A stretch of 33,429 bases of DNA from CAZNER01 sp964572065 (GCA_964572065.1 CAZNER010000018.1:1-33429), one strand, 5' to 3'. Positions 1 through 8,446 are shown, numbered from the stretch's first letter. A program made the numbers and translations. The notes: generated by a model not told the origin, from the letters alone.

Positions 1-453
1 TGTAAAGAATTAAAAATAAAATTAAAAATAGCAGGACTTCATTATGAAGGACACGGAGGAGACCATTATTGGAGTCAACAAATATATCCTTATATTGATA
101 ATAAACTAATAACTTATGAAGGTTTCCTAAAAAAACAAATAGAAAAAAACAAACTACTAGGTCATGCTAAGGCATTACTATTCCCCATAGAATGGCAGGA
201 ACCTTTTGGTTTAGTATTAATAGAATCAAATGCTTGTGGTACTCCTGTAATAGCTTATAAAAATGGCTCTGTTCCTGAAATAGTAAAAAATGGAATTAAT
301 GGATATATTGTAAATAATGAAAAAGAAATGCTACAAGCCATGAAAAAAATTCACAAGATAGACAGAATTAAATGTCGCGAGTATGTAAAAAAGAATTTTA
401 ATATACAAAAAATGGTCAGTGGATATGAAAACTGCTACAAAGAATTAATATAA
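1..453 (+). CDS. GT4-family glycosyltransferase, C-terminal part (5' end outside window)
   Basis: The frame is open from base 1 to the TAA at 451-453, giving 150 residues of the C-terminal, nucleotide-sugar-binding half of a GT-B fold enzyme. The diagnostic E-x7-E motif of GT4/GT1 enzymes is present as EPFGLVLIE (local residues 67-75), followed by the usual ACGTPVIAYKNGSVPE segment, in which the backbone and glutamate contact the sugar-nucleotide. Such enzymes transfer a sugar from an activated donor to a lipid or glycan in cell-envelope synthesis; donor and acceptor cannot be told from this part. The start lies before the window. The stop overlaps the stop of the convergent thymidylate synthase gene by nine bases. 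The family call is firm and the specific function is unknown. Confidence 0.88.
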   Translation, partial: CKELKIKLKIAGLHYEGHGGDHYWSQQIYPYIDNKLITYEGFLKKQIEKNKLLGHAKALLFPIEWQEPFGLVLIESNACGTPVIAYKNGSVPEIVKNGINGYIVNNEKEMLQAMKKIHKIDRIKCREYVKKNFNIQKMVSGYENCYKELI

Positions 454-2061
454 TTCACTCCAATCTCTATCTTGAATATAATTCTTGTCATTTTTAATAC
501 ACCATTCAGCTTTTGACAGTTCAATACCAATATCACCTATATGATAAGCACTTGAAAAAACATTGTTAATAATTAGTTTATCCAATAAGTCCAAAGCTGC
601 CTTACTTTTGGTACCATCTACACTATATTCATTCAATTGTTTATTACCATCTTCTGACATATGTCGTGTTATTATTTTTTTACCTCTCACTTCAATTATA
701 ATAGTTCCTCTAGGATCCGACATACAAAAAGTTTTATTCTTAAACTTATCTATCAATCCTTGAGCTTTCTTATAATTCGTTTCATAAATCTGCCCGCAAT
801 TTGAAATAGTTGTAAGATATCCAATTTTTTTCTTAATTCGCTTTGCAAAATCAAATTGCAATTTTCTTAAAGCAAAAGCATTTCTTGGCCAAGCATCAAA
901 CATATCATTACTTCTAAAATATGCAGTTAAATGTAATTTTTTGCTTCTGTAAGTAAATTGTAATAAGACCATACAAGGTACATTTCCCGCTGACTTTTGA
1001 CTTCTGCCTTTTAACTTTTTACTTTCATTATCCATCCACCCTTCATTAACATTATCAACCCAAGGATTCCAAACTGCTACAACTAAGCCACGGTCCTGAT
1101 GATACCTTTCGTACTTTTCATAAACTTCCTCTAATTGATCAAGACTATTAATAATTTTAAGCTGCTTTATCTCTTTTTTATTTAACTTCTCTAAATTATT
1201 ATTTTTTTCAGAATTAAAATATGAAATAGGAACACCTAATGGATAACAAAAAATTCTTTCACCATAATTATAACTTTCACTTCCTTTGTCAGGATCAAGA
1301 AAATTTTTGTAATATCTTTTAATATCTGATCTGGAAAACTCAAATACATCTTTAATCTTAGGCTCATAAGGATTCTCTTTTTCAATAACTGTAACAATAT
1401 TGATTAATTCTTTTACCTCACCAATTTTAATCATTCCCTTTTTAGATCCGAACTTCATAATTAGACGGATAATTTGAACCCAAGCTTCCCACATGTAATT
1501 TGCTCTAACATTAAAAGTTACTTTTTCGGAAGGAAACTTATCAGCCAAATTGAATTTAGTTTCTTTAAATTCGATAGGCTTAGTCCAACATTTTGCTTTC
1601 TTTTTATTTACTTTTTTAATCTCTTGATTTATTTTTTTTGAACTCATTTCACCTGTCATGTTTATAATGTTTACTTCCTTTCTAAACTGCTGAATAAACT
1701 TTTTATTAATTTCTCTATGAATAATACACTTCTTATCTCCAATCACTCTATTTTTCTTATCAATCCCAGCTTTAATAAAGTGCATTAAAGCTTCCCCGCT
1801 TTGGCTTCTATCTGATCCGCAAATAATTAAAGTATCAATAATTGGATTAGCAAAAATATTTCTTAATATAAAATTTATACCTCTTTTTGAATAAAGTTGT
1901 CCGCCTATACTAAATAATTTCTCATCTAGCTGATCTAATATTTTATTTTTGGGAGTCCATAAAGTACATACTCCAACATTCGATTTTGGATTTGATACTG
2001 TTAGAAAATCCTTATAGTAAATTGGCCACTTATCTAACATACCCAATAAATTAATAATCAT
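445..2061 (-). CDS. Thymidylate synthase with N-terminal MtrA/DUF4346-like domain
   Basis: A 538-residue protein in two parts. The C-terminal half (about 180-500) has thymidylate synthase hallmarks: PCMVLLQF with the candidate catalytic Cys363, then RSND..D.WPRNAFAL, matching the RSxD...N substrate-binding block of ThyA, then GQIYETN near the position of the dUMP-binding Tyr. The usual His two residues before that Tyr appears to be Gln. The first ~130 residues (GVCTLWTPK, GGQLYSKRGI, IICGSDRSQSG) resemble the domain shared by DUF4346 and the methyltransferase subunit MtrA, an arrangement I associate with archaeal and CPR thymidylate synthases. Inferred role: dUMP plus methylene-tetrahydrofolate to dTMP. 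The start overlaps the upstream dus gene by 11 bases, so the two are probably co-transcribed, and a dCMP-type deaminase sits in the same cluster. The synthase assignment is strong; the role of the N-terminal domain is unknown. Confidence 0.8.
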   Translation of the reverse strand: MIINLLGMLDKWPIYYKDFLTVSNPKSNVGVCTLWTPKNKILDQLDEKLFSIGGQLYSKRGINFILRNIFANPIIDTLIICGSDRSQSGEALMHFIKAGIDKKNRVIGDKKCIIHREINKKFIQQFRKEVNIINMTGEMSSKKINQEIKKVNKKKAKCWTKPIEFKETKFNLADKFPSEKVTFNVRANYMWEAWVQIIRLIMKFGSKKGMIKIGEVKELINIVTVIEKENPYEPKIKDVFEFSRSDIKRYYKNFLDPDKGSESYNYGERIFCYPLGVPISYFNSEKNNNLEKLNKKEIKQLKIINSLDQLEEVYEKYERYHQDRGLVVAVWNPWVDNVNEGWMDNESKKLKGRSQKSAGNVPCMVLLQFTYRSKKLHLTAYFRSNDMFDAWPRNAFALRKLQFDFAKRIKKKIGYLTTISNCGQIYETNYKKAQGLIDKFKNKTFCMSDPRGTIIIEVRGKKIITRHMSEDGNKQLNEYSVDGTKSKAALDLLDKLIINNVFSSAYHIGDIGIELSKAEWCIKNDKNYIQDRDWSELY

Positions 2062-3079
2062 TTAACAATTTTTTTAACTCTTCTATATTCTTCATCCTAG
2101 CTACTTTAGATCTTAAATTCTTAGCTCCCTTAAAATTTTTAAAATACGACAATAAATGTTTTCTCATCTCATAGAAACGTCCGTCACCTTTTAATTTGGA
2201 AAACAACTCCGCATGTTCTAATGCTACCTCTTTAACCTTATTAAAATTTTCCCCTTTCGAAAAACCTCTATCAAAAATCCAAGGGTTTCCAATAGCGGCT
2301 CTTCCTATCATAACTCCCTTACATCCAGTTTCATTAAACATTCTATCGATATCTTTACGATTCTTAACATCCCCATTACCAATAATAGGCACGTTAGATT
2401 TTTCAACAGCTTTCTTTATAGCATCCCAATTTGCTTTACCTTTATATTTCTGTTTATGAGTTCTTGCATGTATTGATATAAAATCTATATTAGTTTCAAT
2501 AAGATGCCCTATCCACCTTTCAACATTATCTTTATCATAGCCAATTCTAGTCTTAACAGAAATAGTAATCTTCCTATCTTTTTTCACCATCACTTTCCAT
2601 TTATTAACTCTATTTAGAATTTCCTCTTTCTCCCTTATATTTAAAATTTTATCTCCTTTCTTATATTCTTCTCTAGCTTTATTTACAGTATTAATAATAC
2701 TCACTGCCTTTTTAGGATTTCTAATCAAATCAGCGCCACTTCCGTTTGATGAAACATTTTTTGAAGGACAACCCATATTAATATCTATTCCATCAAATCC
2801 CAATTCTAAAACAATCAAACTTGCCTCATGTATATATCTTGGATTATTTCCGGATAACTGTGCAATAATCGGTCTCTGAAACTCACTGTAACGAAACACA
2901 TTTACAAGTTTACTTATATTCTCTACCAAACCATGAGAACTTACAAACTCAGTAAATATTAAATCCGGACTGCCATACTTTTTAGAAATTTCTCTAAAAG
3001 CACAATCACTATAACCATCTAGTGGAGCAAGAGCCAATACTTTCTTTTTAAAAGGATAAAAGTCTCTATTATTTTTCAT
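2051..3079 (-). CDS. dus: tRNA-dihydrouridine synthase (DusB-like)
   Basis: A 342-residue FMN-dependent TIM-barrel enzyme that reduces uridine to dihydrouridine in the tRNA D-loop. The opening LALAPLDGYSDCAFR, the active-site NMGCPSKNVSSNGSGADL with catalytic Cys104, VKTRIGYD, SIHARTHKQKYKG and the FMN-phosphate-binding IIGNGDV...GVMIGRAAIGNPW are all in the family order. Length is normal for DusA/B/C proteins; the motifs favour the DusB type, but the modified position is not certain. The gene overlaps both neighbours: its stop lies inside the thymidylate synthase start region and its start lies inside the hydrolase 3' end by 11 bases, which suggests translational coupling in one minus-strand transcript. 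Confidence 0.93.
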   Translation of the reverse strand: MKNNRDFYPFKKKVLALAPLDGYSDCAFREISKKYGSPDLIFTEFVSSHGLVENISKLVNVFRYSEFQRPIIAQLSGNNPRYIHEASLIVLELGFDGIDINMGCPSKNVSSNGSGADLIRNPKKAVSIINTVNKAREEYKKGDKILNIREKEEILNRVNKWKVMVKKDRKITISVKTRIGYDKDNVERWIGHLIETNIDFISIHARTHKQKYKGKANWDAIKKAVEKSNVPIIGNGDVKNRKDIDRMFNETGCKGVMIGRAAIGNPWIFDRGFSKGENFNKVKEVALEHAELFSKLKGDGRFYEMRKHLLSYFKNFKGAKNLRSKVARMKNIEELKKLLNDY

Positions 3080-3821
3080 TCAGCTTAGCGTTTATTATTT
3101 TAGCAACATTTTTATAATCATCAGTTACAAAACCATGATCACCTTCAACGAGAACAGCATCTTCATCTACCACAGCATTACATATTTTGATGAAATCTGA
3201 ATACTCTAAAGTATCATCATTAACTCCCCACAAGACTATTATCCTATCTTTTATACTTTTTAGATCTTTCGTTAAATCTAATTTACAAAATAATCTTCCT
3301 ATTCTTAACAAATCAATTTTATGTTTTTTTAGGTTTAACTCAGTTTCTTGAATAAAAATCTTGTCATTTTTTCTTTTATCTTTCTTCTTTAATTCAAAAG
3401 CCATCCATTTTGCGACTTTAAAAATTATTTTCATTGGCTTTTTATGTTTAACTCCAGCTGACGAAATCAAGATTAATGCTTTAAAATTATCAGGATACAT
3501 TGATTTACTTTTGATAGCAACAGCTCCTCCAAAAGAGTGTCCTGCAATAATAGGATTTATATTATGATAATCTATAAATCCTTTAATAACATCAGCATAT
3601 TTATCGAACCTCCAACTCAAAGGTAATTTTGATGATTTGCCAGCACCAGGTAACGAAGGTGCCCATACATGATATTTATTAGATAATTCGTCTATAAAAT
3701 TTAGATAAGACCTAAAACTTCCTCCTCCACCATGCAGTAATAGAAAATCTTCCCCTTCTCCTTCATCAAAATATTCAATATCTAAATCATTTAATTTAAT
3801 AAATTTACTCTTTATATCCAT
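3069..3821 (-). CDS. Alpha/beta-hydrolase fold protein
   Basis: A 250-residue single-domain alpha/beta hydrolase. The oxyanion-hole segment LLLHGGGGSFRSY (about 27-39), the nucleophile elbow GHSFGG with Ser96, an acid in WGVNDD (Asp202 or 203) and a C-terminal His229 in EGDHGF make a complete catalytic triad. No signal peptide is visible, so it is probably cytoplasmic. Substrate cannot be predicted; the family covers esterases, lipases, peptidases and C-C hydrolases. It lies between the deaminase and dus in the same minus-strand run, overlapping dus by 11 bases, so co-expression is likely even though no biochemical link is evident. Confidence 0.85.
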   Translation of the reverse strand: MDIKSKFIKLNDLDIEYFDEGEGEDFLLLHGGGGSFRSYLNFIDELSNKYHVWAPSLPGAGKSSKLPLSWRFDKYADVIKGFIDYHNINPIIAGHSFGGAVAIKSKSMYPDNFKALILISSAGVKHKKPMKIIFKVAKWMAFELKKKDKRKNDKIFIQETELNLKKHKIDLLRIGRLFCKLDLTKDLKSIKDRIIVLWGVNDDTLEYSDFIKICNAVVDEDAVLVEGDHGFVTDDYKNVAKIINAKLNEK

Positions 3822-3844
3822 AGCTACAATAAATAATTTAAAAA

Positions 3845-4789
3845 CTAATCAGGAACTATCCTTTTTATTTTCTTGCCGGATAACTGTAAGACTTTATAAC
3901 CGATATCATTATTTATATTATGGTCATGTGAATAAATGATTTGCTCAATATCGGTTCTTGATAAAATTTTCGCACAAATTGGACATGGAAATAAACTAAC
4001 ATATAATGTTGCTCCCTTTAAATTGACATTTTCCCTTCTAGCAAATTCTAATATTTCACACTCAGCATGATTCGTTAATTGAGTTTCTAACATTTCCTGA
4101 GAAGGTATCTGCTTTGCTTCACGAGGCGAGCCTTTATGCATCTGATAAGCTTCATAAGGTACTACCCGATTCCAAGCAGTAAGTAAAATTTTGCCCTTTC
4201 TTGCTAATACAGCACCAATCTGACCAATCCAATCCCAGCTATTCTTAGCTAATTCATAAGTTAATCTCATAATTTCTTCATCAGAATATTTCCTATTCTT
4301 TTTATACAATTTTTTTCTTCTACTCTGAGACCTTTTAACTTTCCTTTCATATTCTTTCGCTTCATGATCATTTATAAAAGGGGACCTTAATTGTATTTCT
4401 GCACCAATATCTATTGCCTTCCAATATTCACTTCTATAATGTATAGGTCCCTTCCAACTTCCATTTATAAAAACTACTCTGGAAGGTTGAACTTCTTTAA
4501 TAATATATCTTACATCCTTATGAAAATGTTTTATAATAATACTATCTTTTTTCTTTAAAGAACTAACTAAAGGTTTTTCCTTTAATGGTTTAAATTGTAT
4601 CGATCCTTCCAATCCAGTTATCTCTTTATCCTTCAAACAACCGAATAATAAATTAAGATACATCTTTTCAATTTGTTTTATCCTTTTAGTACTAAGATTG
4701 ATTGGACCTGATACAAATGTCAAATCCTGTATTTTTCTTAATTTATCTTTATCTTTTGAAGATATTTTATTCCAATTTATTATATTCAT
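3845..4789 (-). CDS. Deoxycytidylate-type (CDA fold) deaminase with long N-terminal extension
   Basis: A 314-residue protein whose C-terminal third (about 170-312) is a zinc-dependent cytidine/deoxycytidylate deaminase domain: HAECE gives the zinc ligand His241 and proton-shuttling Glu243, and FPCPICAK gives ligands Cys269 and Cys272. dCMP deaminases make dUMP, the substrate of the thymidylate synthase three genes downstream, so that role is the favoured inference; other members of the fold act on guanine, tRNA adenosine or riboflavin precursors. Residues 1-165 match nothing I recognise and are unusual for a deaminase; they contain a notable VVFINGSWKGPIHYRSEYW stretch and a very basic segment (about 147-167). 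The start overlaps the HIT-Nudix gene by 23 bases. Confidence 0.78.
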   Translation of the reverse strand: MNIINWNKISSKDKDKLRKIQDLTFVSGPINLSTKRIKQIEKMYLNLLFGCLKDKEITGLEGSIQFKPLKEKPLVSSLKKKDSIIIKHFHKDVRYIIKEVQPSRVVFINGSWKGPIHYRSEYWKAIDIGAEIQLRSPFINDHEAKEYERKVKRSQSRRKKLYKKNRKYSDEEIMRLTYELAKNSWDWIGQIGAVLARKGKILLTAWNRVVPYEAYQMHKGSPREAKQIPSQEMLETQLTNHAECEILEFARRENVNLKGATLYVSLFPCPICAKILSRTDIEQIIYSHDHNINNDIGYKVLQLSGKKIKRIVPD

Positions 4790-5690
4790 CTATCAAATTT
4801 TTTGTAATTTTTGATATTTTATGTTTATAAAGATTCTTAATATTAACCCATTTTGCTTTTTCCGCATCATCACCCGCTTTTAATCTACCCGATTTTACCT
4901 TTGCTGTATAATTGATGAAAATCAATCTCCACTTTTTAACAAATCCTTCTTCAAATAAAACATCCTGCTTGTCTTCATCAATACCTAAAAATTTAATATT
5001 TTTAATTTTTAAATTTACTTCCTCTTTTACCTCACGTTTCAATGCTTTTTCTAATCCCTCATCCCTCTCAACACTTCCTGCGGGCGTTTCCCATTTATTA
5101 TTAATCGAATTTTTCTTTTTAACTAAAACTATTTCCTCATTTGAATTAAAGATTAATACATTTACAACTACTCTTTTTTCTATTTGTGAATATTTACCAT
5201 ATTTAAAAAGAAACTTATCAAACTTCTTCTCTAAAAATTTTTCTTCACTTCTCATTTTAGCACTAACTTCTTCGGGCGAAATACTTATTTGCCGGAAATT
5301 AATTTTAAAAAGTTCTTTTGCAAATGGGATAGCATGAATATGTAGATGTGCAACAGATTTTTGTGCCTCCCCTGATTTCCCTTCTCGATAAAGAAACCAT
5401 ACATTTTTAACTTTAAACAACTTTCTGATAATTTTTTTAGATATATACATCATACTATTGACAGTCTGCCACTCTTCCTTAGTCAACTCTTTAACATACT
5501 CAATATGCCTTCTTGGCACTATCAATAAATGAGCATCAATGTATGGATATAAATTTGAAGTAAGTACAATACCGTTTTTTTCAAAGATAATATACTTATC
5601 TTCCAAATCACAAAAAACACATTTCCCAACAGTCTTCCATATCTTATCGTACCAGTCTTTTGTTCTTGCTTGCTTTCTTTTATTAGACAT
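4767..5690 (-). CDS. HIT-Nudix fusion protein (nucleotide hydrolase)
   Basis: A 307-residue protein joining two nucleotide-hydrolase folds. Residues ~15-135 form a HIT domain: CVFC (Cys24, Cys27), HLLIVPRRHIEYV and the catalytic histidine triad H115-L-H117-I-H119. Residues ~170-305 form a Nudix hydrolase domain: the box runs from Gly205 through Glu211 to R219-E220-V-K-E223-E224, fitting Gx5Ex7REUxEE; the usual Gly after the box glutamates is Asn. HIT enzymes cleave nucleoside phosphoramidates or dinucleoside polyphosphates, and Nudix enzymes hydrolyse NDP-X compounds. Both domains keep their catalytic residues, so a bifunctional nucleotide-sanitising enzyme is inferred. It heads the cluster with the deaminase and thymidylate synthase and has a plausible promoter at 5729-5757. 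Confidence 0.88.
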   Translation of the reverse strand: MSNKRKQARTKDWYDKIWKTVGKCVFCDLEDKYIIFEKNGIVLTSNLYPYIDAHLLIVPRRHIEYVKELTKEEWQTVNSMMYISKKIIRKLFKVKNVWFLYREGKSGEAQKSVAHLHIHAIPFAKELFKINFRQISISPEEVSAKMRSEEKFLEKKFDKFLFKYGKYSQIEKRVVVNVLIFNSNEEIVLVKKKNSINNKWETPAGSVERDEGLEKALKREVKEEVNLKIKNIKFLGIDEDKQDVLFEEGFVKKWRLIFINYTAKVKSGRLKAGDDAEKAKWVNIKNLYKHKISKITKNLIDEYNKLE

Positions 5691-5728
5691 TAAGAAAATT
5701 AATAATTCATAACTGAAATGCTATTTCA

Positions 5729-5757
5729 ATTGTATATTATTTAAAAGAAAATGCTAA
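5729..5757 (-). promoter_or_regulatory. Putative sigma-70-type promoter for the HIT-Nudix to thymidylate synthase cluster
   Basis: On the minus strand TTAGCA (5757-5752) and TACAAT (5734-5729) are separated by 17 bases, about 40 bases ahead of the ATG at 5690. It falls in the 95-base gap after the preceding nucleotidyltransferase gene. AT-rich background makes chance matches common. Confidence 0.4.
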
Positions 5758-5785
5758 GTGAGGAAAATTAATTATAAAATGTAAT

Positions 5786-6358
5786 TTATTTCTCTTTTAA
5801 AGGTTTCTTTCTAACTTTCATAAACTTTTTAAATACATCTCCCATCTGAGAACCCACCACTCTTTCGACAATAGAAGTAGTTGAAATATAAGGAGACTGC
5901 CGATCGATCAACTCAACCTTACCTCCATAATCCGATACAGTCTTATATTCCTTTGATTCCTTATAATCATCATTCCAATCTTCCTTCACTGTAACATAAA
6001 CAGACGGTTTTAAAAGACCTAATACCGGCTGACAGCTGGTTGTTGTAACTATCGTTACATAGTCAACGCATCTTAAATAAGTTAAGGCTTCGGCTCTAAT
6101 TAATTCATCTAAAAGGGGCTTATTTTTACCTTTGACTTTTCTAATTGCTTCATTACTATTTACTCCGACAACTAAAACCTCACCTTTCTTTTTCGCCTCT
6201 TCTAAATACCTCATTTGACCGACATGTAAAAGATCCCAGCTGCCTGCAGTAAAAACTACCTTCTTTTTATTTTTCTTTAATTTTTTATAAAGATCTAATA
6301 AATCAGTTGTATCTATATATTTTCCGTTTAAACGATCTTTCTTACTCATTTTTTTCAT
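5786..6358 (-). CDS. Cytidylyltransferase-like nucleotidyltransferase (HldE C-terminal/RfaE2 type)
   Basis: A 190-residue nucleotidyltransferase of the HIGH superfamily. VVFTAGSWDLLHVGQMRYLEEAK (34-56) is the N-terminal nucleotide-binding loop, VVGVNSNEAIRKVKGKNKP follows as in HldE/RfaE2, and ISTTSIVERV (158-167) is the ISxTS-like motif that closes on the triphosphate. Relatives activate sugar phosphates or alcohol phosphates with ATP or CTP, for example heptose-1-phosphate adenylyltransferase, FAD synthase and glycerol-3-phosphate cytidylyltransferase. The HxGH motif reads H45-V-G-Q48: the second histidine is replaced by glutamine, confirmed at base level. About 20-30 extra residues precede the core and a short basic tail follows. 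Substrate is unknown, and activity may be altered. Confidence 0.82.
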   Translation of the reverse strand: MKKMSKKDRLNGKYIDTTDLLDLYKKLKKNKKKVVFTAGSWDLLHVGQMRYLEEAKKKGEVLVVGVNSNEAIRKVKGKNKPLLDELIRAEALTYLRCVDYVTIVTTTSCQPVLGLLKPSVYVTVKEDWNDDYKESKEYKTVSDYGGKVELIDRQSPYISTTSIVERVVGSQMGDVFKKFMKVRKKPLKEK

Positions 6359-6437
6359 ACAGTACTAATAATTTATCTGAATCAAAATATAACAATATTA
6401 ATGCTTTTGAAAACAAAATGCAAAAACACTATTTATA

Positions 6438-6623
6438 TTAACATCTCTTCAGTTTCTTCAATTCCTGCTCTAGCATAAAATCTCTTTGGCTGAATCCACA
6501 GTATGGACAATAATAACTGGATTCGGCAAAGGTTAACATATTTCCACACTCCGGACATCTCCCATCATATATCTCAACAATTGTTTTTGATTTTGATTTT
6601 ATATCTGTATTGCCCCTCTGCAT
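6438..6623 (-). CDS. Small zinc-ribbon protein
   Basis: A 61-residue protein with one zinc ribbon: CPECG and CPYCG separated by 13 residues, so four cysteines can bind one zinc. The segment between and after the pairs (NMLTFAESSYYCPYCGFSQ) resembles the C-terminal zinc ribbon of B12-dependent (class II) ribonucleotide reductases, but there is no catalytic domain; that likeness is only suggestive. The C-terminal third is a charged helix ending in a further cysteine. It stands alone between a nucleotidyltransferase and the 571-residue P-loop protein on the same strand. A second zinc ribbon of nearly the same size lies at 9687-9866. Function unknown; small ribbons of this type often bind nucleic acid or a protein partner. 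Confidence 0.7.
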   Translation of the reverse strand: MQRGNTDIKSKSKTIVEIYDGRCPECGNMLTFAESSYYCPYCGFSQRDFMLEQELKKLKRC

Positions 6624-6693
6624 ATGTTATCGTTATTCTTACATTAAAATAAATTTTATGCTTGATTTATCTTTGATTTATTTTTGATTTTTA

Positions 6694-8409
6694 TTATATC
6701 TTTTCTAATCGTTGTTTTAATAACACTAAATAACTACGTATTTCATGTTTATCAATTTCTGGATTACTAGAGATTAAACGCAAACGTAAAAAAGTTAAAA
6801 CACTAGAACACAAATAAGCAACTTGTCTTTGATTTAAAACTCTATAACCGGTTTCTTGAGTCTCATCTTCAACAGTAGAATGCACAACTCCAATATGTGG
6901 ATATATTTCAGCTAATACTAAATATGTCAATCTCCAAGCAGACCAGGATTTCTTATCCTTCATACGAACCTGTCTCTCTTTGTCACTATCAATTACTTCT
7001 AAACGTCTAGTGCTAAGATCACATGGTGAATCAATTATTACAGTAGGACCGATCATATATCTCCATCGATCTCTTATACTAGCCTTCACTTTCCCTCCTG
7101 GATCTAAAATAGTATATTCTACTAAAGTACCTACACTTAAAGGTTCTCTTTTTACATTTCCAAACTCACCTTCAATTAATAAATGATATTGAAACGGGTC
7201 AATTCTTGGAAGTCTCCATAAATCAGTTTCAATATTTGACCCTTCAATCCTTTGATTTAAACCATAAGGTAAAGATGCTAATTTATGGACATAAGGAACA
7301 AAAGGTATATTTTCAGCATAAAATATCCCCGTATCAAGTCCTCTGGCTACTATACTCTCTAAGAAATCTATATATGCTTTTGATACTGCAATTTCTCTAT
7401 ATAAATAGTACAATAATGAATATTCTTCAGCTAATAATCCTGCTACTAGGTCAGCACTACCTGCCTCTTCAGCTAATCGCAACTTTAATAACGATGTTTG
7501 CCTATCAGACCACAAAGCTTTAATATACCCTCCAGCTTCTTGGACTTTAGTTACAAAACCTAACAGTCTATCAATTTGAGTCATCGTTTCAATAGTAGAT
7601 GTTTTCCCTACACCCGGAATGCCGCAAACCCTATTTATAGGCATTAGCTCAAATGGAATACCAAAACAATTCTCAACTTCTATAAATCCATCTTTAAATA
7701 ATTTCAATATACTCAATCTTTCTTTATTTAAACCTTCTAAATAGAACATTTCTTGAGTATTTAATTCCATGCTGCTATCCGATCCAAGTCTTGGACTATC
7801 ATAGAACTGCCATGATAATTCCCAAGCCAAACCTAAAGATATCGCCGCTACAGTACTTAAACCATTTACTAATTGTACATCAGACCCGTCTTCTAAGAAC
7901 AACTCAGACTCAAATATAAAAATATTCACTAAATTAACAAGTCTTTGCTGAAAATCATCATCATTTAATGCACTTATACGTATCTCTTCTAATAAAGCTT
8001 CTCTTGCATAATTTAAACTATTTGCGATTAAAAGTGTTCTAACAAATGAAACCACTTCATCATTACCATGAATCCCTTCTAAAGCAATCAAAGCCTCGTG
8101 GAAATCATTTAATAAATTCCTATATTCTTGAATATTTACACTTCCATTTCCTGAATCAAGTAAATGCCTATAGAAATCTAAAGCACAGCCGTTTACGACT
8201 TCGATCATTCTCCTTCCACGCTCAATATTATTCAATTGATCTATAAATCTTATAGCACCTAAACTAAAAGGATTATAATTCAATAAATTTTCTAACCTTA
8301 CAGTATTACCAACAAAATCTCTATCAACTTCCACTCTCAATCCAACCCCATCAGAAAAATATTCAACACCACTTCCCTGAAAACTTTCACTTCCTAGTAA
8401 CTGCTCCAT
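6694..8409 (-). CDS. Large P-loop protein, kinase-like C-terminal half, function unknown
   Basis: A 571-residue protein. Residues 1-240 look all-helical and match nothing I know. A good Walker A, GIPGVGKTS with Lys269 (263-271), opens the C-terminal half. After it the order resembles thymidylate or deoxynucleoside kinases: VQEAGG, a long helix region (EEYSLLYYLYREIAVSKAYIDF in pieces), DTGIFYAENIPF where kinases have a DR-type motif, then PTVIIDSPCDLSTRRL (455-470), reminiscent of the strand and helix before the lid. On that basis I infer a nucleotide-kinase-like domain; it could equally be another P-loop NTPase. The protein is poor in lysine compared with its neighbours. No signal peptide or membrane segment. 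It is divergent from the ATPase/winged-helix gene, with a promoter match at 8447-8474. Confidence 0.6.
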   Translation of the reverse strand: MEQLLGSESFQGSGVEYFSDGVGLRVEVDRDFVGNTVRLENLLNYNPFSLGAIRFIDQLNNIERGRRMIEVVNGCALDFYRHLLDSGNGSVNIQEYRNLLNDFHEALIALEGIHGNDEVVSFVRTLLIANSLNYAREALLEEIRISALNDDDFQQRLVNLVNIFIFESELFLEDGSDVQLVNGLSTVAAISLGLAWELSWQFYDSPRLGSDSSMELNTQEMFYLEGLNKERLSILKLFKDGFIEVENCFGIPFELMPINRVCGIPGVGKTSTIETMTQIDRLLGFVTKVQEAGGYIKALWSDRQTSLLKLRLAEEAGSADLVAGLLAEEYSLLYYLYREIAVSKAYIDFLESIVARGLDTGIFYAENIPFVPYVHKLASLPYGLNQRIEGSNIETDLWRLPRIDPFQYHLLIEGEFGNVKREPLSVGTLVEYTILDPGGKVKASIRDRWRYMIGPTVIIDSPCDLSTRRLEVIDSDKERQVRMKDKKSWSAWRLTYLVLAEIYPHIGVVHSTVEDETQETGYRVLNQRQVAYLCSSVLTFLRLRLISSNPEIDKHEIRSYLVLLKQRLEKI

Positions 8410-8446
8410 AGAATTTTTAAGTATATTTATTGAGCAGTATTAATTT

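Noticed and set aside
4912..5337. Plus-strand open frame of 141 codons opposite the HIT-Nudix gene
   Set aside because: Its sequence is Ser/Phe/Leu low complexity, as expected opposite a Lys/Glu-rich gene, and it crosses the Nudix box.
5714..5728. Small palindrome TGAAAT-gct-ATTTCA as a terminator
   Set aside because: The stem is six A/T-rich pairs, with no T run on either side; too weak to call.
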